A stretch of 6,922 nucleotides of DNA from the NCBI GenBank assembly GCA_017304275.1, contig JAFKKW010000431.1, forward strand, positions 1 to 6,922. The letters are read 5' to 3'. The position numbers were made by a program, and so were the translations under genes. Positions 1 through 5,141 of the stretch are shown here, piece by piece. The stretch comes from Hyphomicrobiales bacterium. GTDB lineage: Bacteria > Pseudomonadota > Alphaproteobacteria > Rhizobiales > Hyphomicrobiaceae. Below the pieces are notes generated by a model. It did not search any database, had not been told where the DNA came from, and saw nothing but the letters and a program-made list of their open reading frames with translations. The stretch's first letter is position 1, and each line of letters begins with the position of its first letter.

Positions 1-538
1 GGGTCGCCGGCTGGACGAGGCCTCGCGTGAGGCGCTCACCAATGCTCCACGGCCCTCCGAGGGCTATGACGTCGCCTTTGTGATCGGTGACGGGCTCTCG
101 TCCTTCGCCATCGAGGAGAATGCAGCTCCGTTCCTCGACGTGATGGTGCCGCCGCTCGTGACGGCCGGCTGGAACATCGCGCCGCTGGTGCTCGTCAAGG
201 AGGCACGCGTGGCGGTGGGCGACGAGGTGGGCGAGCTTCTCGGTGCGGAGATGGTCGTGGTGCTGATCGGCGAGCGGCCGGGGCTGAGCTCTCCCGACAG
301 CATGGGAATCTACATGACCTTGAAGCCGCGGGTGGGGCTGACGGACGAATCGCGCAACTGCATTTCCAACGTGCGCCGGGAAGGTCTCTCCTACGAAGGC
401 GCGGCGCACAAGCTTCTCTACCTGATGACGGAAGCACGTAAGCGCGGGCTGTCGGGCGTCCAGCTCAAGGACGAGGCTGAAGCGCATCCGAGCGCGCTGA
501 CGGCCTCGGGAGAGAATTTCCTCCTCGATAACCAGTAG
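1..538 (+). CDS. eutC: Ethanolamine ammonia-lyase small subunit EutC (5' truncated by window edge)
   Basis: EutC is the small subunit of the adenosylcobalamin-dependent lyase that splits ethanolamine into acetaldehyde and ammonia; with EutB it forms the coenzyme-binding site. The open frame enters the window (first whole codon at 2-4) and gives 178 residues before TAG at 536-538, so roughly the N-terminal third of a 260-300 residue protein is missing. Family signatures are visible: YDVAFVIGDGLSS near the start, LIGERPGLSSPDSMGIY in the middle, then RNCISNVRREGLSYEGAAHKL and the C-terminal LSGVQLKDE. The GTG at 80 is an internal valine, because the EutC-like reading continues upstream of it. 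The gene is intact to its end. EutB would be expected just upstream, outside the window. No microcompartment or other eut gene follows, which fits the simple eutBC arrangement of many alphaproteobacteria (known for the group, not shown here). Confidence 0.95.
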   Translation, partial: GRRLDEASREALTNAPRPSEGYDVAFVIGDGLSSFAIEENAAPFLDVMVPPLVTAGWNIAPLVLVKEARVAVGDEVGELLGAEMVVVLIGERPGLSSPDSMGIYMTLKPRVGLTDESRNCISNVRREGLSYEGAAHKLLYLMTEARKRGLSGVQLKDEAEAHPSALTASGENFLLDNQ

Positions 539-655
539 CTCCGAGTCCGAACGCTGGCAAAAAGGCTCCGGCCTCGTCGGGACGATCTGCGGTTCTCGCG
601 CGTGCAGGGAAACGTCGCGATGGGAGCCAAAGTTCCTGCGTGTCGAGCTACCACG

Positions 656-680
656 GGAACGACAGCGGAGTAGAGCGGTT
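656..680 (+). promoter_or_regulatory. Candidate EcfG (general stress sigma) promoter
   Basis: GGAAC at 656-660 is followed after 16 nt by GGTT at 677-680. The alphaproteobacterial EcfG consensus is GGAAC, 16-17 nt, CGTT, so there is one mismatch. A start site would fall near 687-690, giving a leader of about 30 nt before ATG 717. The GGGAAC (655-660) and GTTCCC (678-683) hexamers are also inverted repeats of each other, so an operator reading is possible. Confidence 0.5.
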
Positions 681-716
681 CCCTTTCCGATCGGGGATTC
701 GGAAATGGAGTAGAAC

Positions 717-1484
717 ATGACAAAAAGATCCCTGTTGATTTGCACCAGTATCGCCGCGCTCACGATCGCATCCGGAAGCGCAATGGCTGAGAGCGAGCGG
801 ACGTCCCCCGGGGGCGGAGGAGGTGCGCCGACGGAGATGGCGCCGCCGTCCAAGAGCGGCGATGGGATGCCGTCGCGACGCATGCAGGGAGCCGGCGAAG
901 GCAGCGCCGAGGCTCAACCCGGCGCTCACGCGCGGGAGAGCGAAGGAAACACCTCACGCAATCGCGCTGAAGGATCCAATCGTGAGAAGCCCGCAAAAAA
1001 TGCGGGCGACGAGTCGAGGCGCAACAAGGACGGACGGGATGGCTCGGCCTCCACCGGCGCTTCCGAGGGTGAATCCGGGCGGGACATGCCTCGGTCTGCG
1101 GACAAGGAGAAAGCCGGCAAACGGTCGAAAGACGCGGCCGATGACGCATCTCGCCACGGCAACGCCTCGTCCGGAGCATCCGAGGGAGCGGAGGGCAAGG
1201 ATCATCGGCCGACGGATAGCGTGACGAAGCTGACCGGCGAGAAACGCAGCAAAGCCCAGTCGGCGTTTCGGTCTCACCGCTCCGAAGCCGTCGTGAAGGA
1301 CGTCAATATCGACGTGAGCGTCGGCGTGGTCGTGCCGCGTACCGTGAGGCTCTACGCCGTGCCGGAGGATGTGATCGTCATCGCTCCCGAGTACCGCAGC
1401 TACAAGTACTTCATCTATGAGGACAAGGTGGTCATCGTGGATCCAGCCACCTATGACATCATCGATGTCCTGATCCTGACCTAG
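717..1484 (+). CDS. Exported DUF1236-domain protein with long disordered linker
   Basis: The product has 255 residues. A Sec signal peptide covers residues 1-24 (MTKRS, hydrophobic core, SAMA before Glu25). Residues 25-185 are a low-complexity, highly charged and Gly/Ser/Ala-rich stretch, probably disordered, with a duplicated segment (DGSASTGASEGESGRD at 108-123 and HGNASSGASEGAEGKD at 147-162). Residues 196-253 match the DUF1236 pattern: VSVGVVVPRTVRLYAVPEDV, then PEYRSYKYFIYEDKVVIVDP. DUF1236 proteins are exported proteins of unknown function, common in Hyphomicrobiales and often in more than one copy. ATG 717 follows a GGAG about 8 nt upstream. The gene stands alone, between an EcfG-like promoter and a strong terminator, which suggests a stress-induced periplasmic or surface protein (inference). 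The export and domain calls are firm; the function is unknown. Confidence 0.9.
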   Translation: MTKRSLLICTSIAALTIASGSAMAESERTSPGGGGGAPTEMAPPSKSGDGMPSRRMQGAGEGSAEAQPGAHARESEGNTSRNRAEGSNREKPAKNAGDESRRNKDGRDGSASTGASEGESGRDMPRSADKEKAGKRSKDAADDASRHGNASSGASEGAEGKDHRPTDSVTKLTGEKRSKAQSAFRSHRSEAVVKDVNIDVSVGVVVPRTVRLYAVPEDVIVIAPEYRSYKYFIYEDKVVIVDPATYDIIDVLILT

Positions 1485-1492
1485 ATCAAACC

Positions 1493-1521
1493 AGAGGCGC
1501 CCTCGTGGCGCCTCTTCTTTT
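1493..1521 (+). terminator. Rho-independent terminator after the DUF1236 gene
   Basis: A perfect 9-bp stem (AGAGGCGCC at 1493-1501 and GGCGCCTCT at 1507-1515) encloses a 5-nt loop and is followed by a T-rich tail, TCTTTT, to 1521. It begins 8 nt after the TAG at 1482-1484. Confidence 0.9.
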
Positions 1522-1534
1522 GCACGGGCGATGA

Positions 1535-1822
1535 ATGCAAGAGCTTGTCAGGGCGTTTCGGCATTTGAGTATTGAGCCGGAGACCCGGTGCCTCGCCTTC
1601 CTGGGCGGAATAACGCTGCTTTCCGCAAAGCGTCTCCTGGATTGCCGACGCCCCAGGTGGCTTGCCTTGTTCATCCCTCTTCCAGGCTTCATCCCCGTTT
1701 TCGCCTTGGCATCGGGTCTGCAGACATCCTGGTCGTTTCTGGCGCCGATCGCTACCTATCTCTCGTCGTTCGCCCTGCCCGCCCTCATCGCTTGCGCTTG
1801 CTACGACGGAGACGATGGATGA
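1535..1822 (+). CDS. Doubtful small hydrophobic ORF, possible membrane protein
   Basis: This 95-codon frame starts at ATG 1535, 13 nt after the terminator tail. It encodes hydrophobic stretches at about residues 19-30, 43-62 and 66-88 (for example WLALFIPLPGFIPVFALASG) and ends CYDGDDG. I do not recognise a family. For it: the length, the clustered hydrophobicity with a basic segment (KRLLDCRRPR) between stretches, and roughly 65% G+C at third positions by eye. Against it: no convincing Shine-Dalgarno sequence, no promoter between the terminator and the start, and competing open frames on the other strand. It could equally be non-coding sequence. Confidence 0.25.
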   Translation: MQELVRAFRHLSIEPETRCLAFLGGITLLSAKRLLDCRRPRWLALFIPLPGFIPVFALASGLQTSWSFLAPIATYLSSFALPALIACACYDGDDG

Positions 1823-1978
1823 ATGCGGCCCGTACCGTCGCCGCGAAGCACGATGGCCGGGAACCCGACCGCAAGTAACGGCGCCATCTCGGTTCAGAGA
1901 CGACGCCGCTTCCCATACCGAGCGCCGCACGGCGACGTGAGGTGCACGGTCAGCCATCGCGCGCTTTCATATATTCGC
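1823..1978. other. Intergenic stretch between the doubtful ORF and the cupin stop
   Basis: No convincing gene or terminator is visible. The only structure is a small inverted repeat, CGCCG-CA-CGGCG at 1923-1934, without a T-tract on either strand. It lies downstream of the minus-strand cupin gene, so any terminator for that operon should be here, but none of intrinsic type is evident. Confidence 0.4.
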
Positions 1979-2446
1979 CTACTTCTTCTTTCTCGGGTCT
2001 TCGTCTGGGTTGACATAGATAATGTCGAACGGCCCGGTGGCCGCGACCTGGATGATCGTCTCCTCATCGCCCGTCCAGACGTAGTGCGGATGATTTGCCG
2101 GTAAGATCAGCAGCGATCCTTCACCCAGAATTTTCCCTTTAGACGTATCAACCTTGTCGCCCATTCCACTACCCATGGCACCCGTCAAGACGGTTACGGA
2201 CTCAAGGGCCGGATGCGTGTGCGCCGGCACGATGTAGTGAGGCGGAAATTTGAGACGGATAATGAAGAACTCGGCCTTCGAAGGATCTCCATGAATCAGC
2301 ATGGATTGAGCGCCCTTGGGAAACGCCGGGTTGTCCTCGAACGCAATATCGGCAGGTGTCAGCTCGCGCGCATGCTGCGCTTGGTTGTCGGCGAACGCGG
2401 TGGCTGAAAAAGCAACCATCACGACGGCTATAAGACAATTTCTCAT
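1979..2446 (-). CDS. Periplasmic cupin-domain protein
   Basis: The product has 155 residues. Residues 1-19 form a Sec signal peptide ending in TAFA before Asp20, so the mature protein should act in the periplasm. A single cupin barrel follows. Motif 1 fits the consensus exactly (HxH, 3, E, 6, G): His76, His78, Glu82, Gly89 in PAHTHPALESVTVLTG. Motif 2 is GSLLILPANHPHYVW, with Gly110, Pro116 and His121 as likely fourth ligand. The C-terminus, GPFDIIYVNPDEDPR, is typical of short exported cupins in rhizobia and relatives (from memory of the family). A divalent metal is expected; the substrate and reaction are unknown. ATG 2446 is preceded by a strong AAAGGAGA about 8 nt upstream. It probably shares an operon with the small membrane protein 45 nt upstream. 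The divergent sensor kinase operon is a possible regulator. Confidence 0.88.
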   Translation of the reverse strand: MRNCLIAVVMVAFSATAFADNQAQHARELTPADIAFEDNPAFPKGAQSMLIHGDPSKAEFFIIRLKFPPHYIVPAHTHPALESVTVLTGAMGSGMGDKVDTSKGKILGEGSLLILPANHPHYVWTGDEETIIQVAATGPFDIIYVNPDEDPRKKK

Positions 2447-2491
2447 TGGTGGGTCTCCTTTGGATTGAATCTATCTCGGGCCGGATGCGGT

Positions 2492-2743
2492 CTATGGGCG
2501 CCGAGCAACCTGTTCCATGCAGCGCTCGCCGCTCATGATCGGCAGGTCTTCACGGCCGGTTGCGCGGTCCGGCTGACGCACGAACGCGGCTTGCAACGAA
2601 CCGATCAGGTGAAAGCTCGCAATGGCGCCGCAAACGGCGGAAGCGATCATCGCCAAGGTTGGCAGCAGCAGGCCGCCGGGTCGCTGGTGGGGTCCCGCCC
2701 GCTGTTGCAATGCCTGCAGGCACGCCGATGCACGCACCATCAT
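2492..2743 (-). CDS. Small predicted single-span membrane protein
   Basis: This 83-codon frame starts at ATG 2743 on the minus strand. AAGGAG (2759-2754) lies 10 nt upstream; a TTG at 2752 is in frame but only 1 nt from that site, so ATG is preferred. After a basic N-terminal part (QQRAGPHQRPGG) comes one hydrophobic segment of about 25 residues (LLLPTLAMIASAVCGAIASF), then a polar tail with several Arg. Third-position G+C is about 75% by hand count, in keeping with real genes here. I do not recognise a family. It ends 45 nt before the cupin start on the same strand, so the two are probably co-transcribed, and the small protein may anchor or assist the cupin at the inner membrane (inference only). 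A 7-bp inverted repeat overlaps its ribosome binding site. Confidence 0.5.
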   Translation of the reverse strand: MMVRASACLQALQQRAGPHQRPGGLLLPTLAMIASAVCGAIASFHLIGSLQAAFVRQPDRATGREDLPIMSGERCMEQVARRP

Positions 2744-2756
2744 GGGAGCCAATCTC

Positions 2757-2773
2757 CTTGGTTACCAACCAAG
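2757..2773. repeat. Inverted repeat overlapping the small gene's ribosome binding site
   Basis: CTTGGTT (2757-2763) and AACCAAG (2767-2773) are perfect 7-bp arms around ACC. Read on the minus strand, the second arm shares three bases with the AAGGAG used by the gene starting at 2743. It is placed for a repressor operator or for an RNA hairpin that limits ribosome access. Confidence 0.6.
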
Positions 2774-2854
2774 CGTAAGAAACCCTGGAGTGACCGAACA
2801 GTGCGCCGGGCCCGAGAAGGTTTGTGAAAATTTCCCGAGCCTCGGACGATCCCC

Positions 2855-2883
2855 TTCACAGACGCGTGTGCTGCCTCTAGCCT
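2855..2883 (+). promoter_or_regulatory. Weak candidate sigma-70-type promoter for the sensor kinase operon
   Basis: TTCACA (2855-2860, five of six matches to TTGACA) and TAGCCT (2878-2883, three of six matches to TATAAT) are 17 nt apart. A start near 2890 would make the GTG at 2894 almost leaderless and would favour ATG 2912 as the real start. The -10 match is poor, so this is only a suggestion. Confidence 0.22.
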
Positions 2884-2911
2884 GACTTGAGACGTGACCG
2901 ACGAGGTCGTG

Positions 2912-4279
2912 ATGGATTTGAAATGGCTTTTGGTGCGGCGGATCACGCTTGTAGCGCTCGCATGCTTCCTGATTGGCTCGGGGCTTGCGCTCTATACGGC
3001 TGCTGAGGAAACTAGACAGCAGAATGCTGCTGCGGCCGAACTCGTCAGCCGACAACTAAATCTTCAGCTTTCACGCATCGATAGATCGACGGACATCTCG
3101 ACACGCTTCCCGGACTGGGACGTGATTTCGACCTTTGCCCTGCAGCCGGGTCAATGCGTGGAGTTTCGGGGATCCGAATCGTGGCGCTCTCGCTCGAGTT
3201 GCGCAGGGTTCGATAACTCGAAAGATGCACCGCAGTGGTTCATTGCGTTTTTCAGCGCCTTCATCAACGATCGATTGATTGCCGAAATCCCTCTTTCCTA
3301 TCGCGGCGCCAATCAGGGTCTCGTCATCGCCGGGTTTGATCCCTCCGCGACCGCCGGTCGGGCATGGGCGACCGTCGCGCCGCTCCTCGGTCTATCCGCT
3401 CTTCTGATCTCGGCCCTATGCTTTGTCTCCTATCTCGTCGTCGACCGCGCGCTGCTGCCGACGGTCGACATTCTCGAGGGGCTCAATCGCCTCGCCCGTG
3501 GCGATCTCACCTACCGCCTCCCCACGTTCCGCCTCACCGAGCTCAATCGCATCAGCGAAGTTTTTAATGCGGTTTCCGAAGAGTTGAAAAAGGCCGACGC
3601 CGAGCGAGCCGATTTGGCGCGCCGCCTGGTTGATATGCAGGAGCATGAACGCCGTCACCTTGCTCGAGAGTTGCATGATGACATCGCTCAGAAACTGGCA
3701 GCGCTAAATGCCCTTGCTGCGTGCATCCGCAGAAGCGCGCTGACCAACGCGCCTCACATCGTCGACGAGGTCCGCGAGCTCGAAAAAATGGCATCGGGCT
3801 CGATGATCTCGTTGCGGCGCACACTTACCTATCTTCGTCCGCAGGAAATCGACGACCTGGGATTGCTCCAGAGCCTGAAGGCAATGGTCGAGCGGCACAA
3901 TCAGGAGGCACGCGGGCAAACGATTTTCACGATCGAGGTGACGGGCGACATAGAACAGCTTCGGTCCGAGACCAGTGCGCATGTCTACCGGATCGTGCAG
4001 GAAGCGTTGACCAACGCGGCTAAGCATGCCCACGCACGCCATGTGCATGTATCGCTCACACGCGAGTCGAGCATGAACGAACCGCGCATCAATCTCTCGG
4101 TTGTCGACGACGGCCTCGGCGCTTCCTCAACCAGCGTTCTCCGCCCCCTGACGGGATCGGGATTGATTGGCATGCGGGAACGGGTTGCAGCGCTCAGCGG
4201 CAAGTTCGCCGCTGGAGGCCTTCCGAAGGGTGGCTTTGCTCTTCAGGTTGAGTTTCCCGTCGTCGGGCAAGGAGCTTGA
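2912..4279 (+). CDS. Membrane sensor histidine kinase, NarX/UhpB type (HisKA_3)
   Basis: The kinase autophosphorylates on His and passes the phosphate to the regulator encoded next to it. From ATG 2912 it has 455 residues: transmembrane helix at about 11-31, periplasmic domain about 32-150, second helix about 152-177, HAMP-like linker to about 230, HisKA_3 dimerisation domain with HERRHLARELHDDIAQKL (phospho-acceptor His255), and HATPase_c with N-box VQEALTNAAKHAHA (364-376), G1 VVDDGLG and G2 GSGLIGMRERV. All catalytic boxes are intact. The short periplasmic domain holds two cysteines (Cys82 in PGQCVEF, Cys97 in RSSCAG) that could form a disulfide. A GTG at 2894 would add six residues, but GAGG at 2903-2906 better serves ATG 2912. 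The signal is unknown. The neighbouring PQQ-type enzyme recalls MoxY or FlhS-like sensors of C1, alcohol or aldehyde metabolism (inference). Confidence 0.93.
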   Translation: MDLKWLLVRRITLVALACFLIGSGLALYTAAEETRQQNAAAAELVSRQLNLQLSRIDRSTDISTRFPDWDVISTFALQPGQCVEFRGSESWRSRSSCAGFDNSKDAPQWFIAFFSAFINDRLIAEIPLSYRGANQGLVIAGFDPSATAGRAWATVAPLLGLSALLISALCFVSYLVVDRALLPTVDILEGLNRLARGDLTYRLPTFRLTELNRISEVFNAVSEELKKADAERADLARRLVDMQEHERRHLARELHDDIAQKLAALNALAACIRRSALTNAPHIVDEVRELEKMASGSMISLRRTLTYLRPQEIDDLGLLQSLKAMVERHNQEARGQTIFTIEVTGDIEQLRSETSAHVYRIVQEALTNAAKHAHARHVHVSLTRESSMNEPRINLSVVDDGLGASSTSVLRPLTGSGLIGMRERVAALSGKFAAGGLPKGGFALQVEFPVVGQGA

Positions 4280-4284
4280 GCACG

Positions 4285-4941
4285 ATGACCATCCGCGTGC
4301 TGCTGATCGATGATCACGCGGTTGTTCGCGAGGGTTATCGGCGTTTGATCGAGAAGCATGCCGGCATCGAAGTCGTGGCCGAGGCGGATGGCGCAGCCTC
4401 AGGCTATGAGGCATTCAAAAAATCCAGCCCGGATGTCGTGGTCGTCGATATCTCGATGCCGGGACGCGGCGGCATCGATTTGGTCCGGCAAATTCGCCAG
4501 CTCGACTCGAGTGCGCGCATTCTCATTTTTACGATGCACGCGAGCGCGACCTACGCTCAGCAGGCTATCCGTGCTGGTGCACGCGGCTATGTCACGAAAA
4601 GCAGTTCGCCCGAAGTGCTCGTCAATGCCATCCGCGACGTATTCACCGGCAAACCCGCGCTTTGCGCCGAAATCAACCAAGCGATCGCCACGAGCAAACT
4701 CTTCGACGACGCGTCAGCCGTAGACGAGCTCTCGCCCCGAGAGTTCGAGATCCTTCGGATGATCCTGGACGCGAAATCAACCGATCAAATCGCGGCGTCC
4801 TTCAATCTCAGCCCCAAGACTGTGGCCAACTACCATAGCGAGATTAAATCCAAACTTGGCGTTCGCTCCGACATCGAGCTTGTTTACCTGTGCATGAGAC
4901 AGGGTCTTGTGACGCCCCTCGCGGAACCGAGCGGCGGATGA
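4285..4941 (+). CDS. NarL/FixJ-family response regulator (REC plus LuxR HTH)
   Basis: The product has 218 residues and is the partner of the kinase whose stop lies 5 nt upstream. The receiver domain covers about 1-120, with the acid pair Asp9/Asp10 (LLIDDH), phospho-acceptor Asp55 (VVVDISMPG), Thr83 (IFTMH) and Lys105 (GYVTKSS), all the expected switch residues. The LuxR-type helix-turn-helix covers about 147-207: LSPREFEILRMI, then QIAASFNLSPKTVANYHSEI and KLGV. ATG 4285 is chosen because AAGGAG at 4269-4274, inside the end of the kinase gene, is 10 nt upstream; a TTG at 4276 is in frame but only 1 nt from that site. Target genes cannot be read from sequence; the downstream dehydrogenase and divergent cupin genes are the obvious candidates. 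Confidence 0.95.
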   Translation: MTIRVLLIDDHAVVREGYRRLIEKHAGIEVVAEADGAASGYEAFKKSSPDVVVVDISMPGRGGIDLVRQIRQLDSSARILIFTMHASATYAQQAIRAGARGYVTKSSSPEVLVNAIRDVFTGKPALCAEINQAIATSKLFDDASAVDELSPREFEILRMILDAKSTDQIAASFNLSPKTVANYHSEIKSKLGVRSDIELVYLCMRQGLVTPLAEPSGG

Positions 4942-5141
4942 GTAATGAAAGTGTTAGACGTTGGATGTCCGCTATTGGCCCGTCGCCGACATCGCGTCCT
5001 GAAAAACCAGAGATGACAGCCCGCTTGCGGCGACCGTTCCGAGACCTTCCTCCTGGCTGGTCTGGCTCGCCGTTCCGCTCTCCGGAACTTTGCCTCCTAA
5101 AAAGCGTCATTTACCTGGCCAGCCAGGAGATTGATCCGTGA
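4938..5141 (+). CDS. Doubtful 67-codon ORF bridging the regulator and dehydrogenase genes
   Basis: ATG 4938 overlaps the regulator stop as ATGA, and its own TGA (5139-5141) overlaps the dehydrogenase GTG as GTGA. Such double overlap is typical of translational coupling and is the only positive evidence. The predicted peptide (MSNESVRRWMSAIGPSP and onward, ending LASQEIDP) is Pro/Arg/Ser-rich with no domain I recognise. Third-position G+C is near 50%, lower than in the neighbours, there is no good Shine-Dalgarno sequence, and a candidate promoter for the next gene lies inside it. It is more likely untranslated intergenic DNA. Confidence 0.18.
   Translation: MSNESVRRWMSAIGPSPTSRPEKPEMTARLRRPFRDLPPGWSGSPFRSPELCLLKSVIYLASQEIDP
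5084..5108 (+). promoter_or_regulatory. Candidate EcfG (general stress sigma) promoter of the dehydrogenase gene
   Basis: GGAAC at 5084-5088 is followed after exactly 16 nt by CGTC at 5105-5108, one mismatch from the EcfG consensus GGAAC, 16-17 nt, CGTT. A start near 5114 would give a leader of about 25 nt before GTG 5138. The -35 box is also one arm of an inverted repeat, GTTCCG (5072-5077) and CGGAAC (5083-5088). Confidence 0.5.
5114..5127 (+). repeat. Inverted repeat covering part of the dehydrogenase Shine-Dalgarno site
   Basis: CCTGGC (5114-5119) and GCCAGG (5122-5127) are perfect inverted arms around CA. As RNA the realistic form is a 5-bp stem with a 4-base loop. Its last bases are the AGG of the AGGAGA (5125-5130) that serves GTG 5138, and it would sit at the extreme 5' end of a transcript from the candidate promoter upstream. 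Confidence 0.5.

Noticed and set aside
760..1179. Alternative-frame ORFs across the DUF1236 linker
   Set aside because: Open only because the linker is GC-rich and low in complexity; the signal peptide and C-terminal domain fix the true frame.
1923..1934. CGCCG-CA-CGGCG as terminator of the cupin operon
   Set aside because: Short stem, two-base loop, and no T-tract on the minus strand.
1481..1957. 158-codon minus-strand frame opposite the doubtful small ORF
   Set aside because: Arg/Gly/Ser-rich with no domain, runs through the terminator and up to the DUF1236 stop, and has no ribosome site; typical of an antisense shadow in GC-rich DNA.
2465..2827. 120-codon plus-strand frame opposite the small membrane protein
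   Set aside because: No ribosome site, irregular composition, and the minus-strand frame has better third-position G+C, a Shine-Dalgarno sequence and operon context.
4482..4516. CRISPR-like or riboswitch-like structure
   Set aside because: No regularly spaced repeats and no known aptamer pattern were found here or elsewhere in the window; local symmetry is coding sequence.
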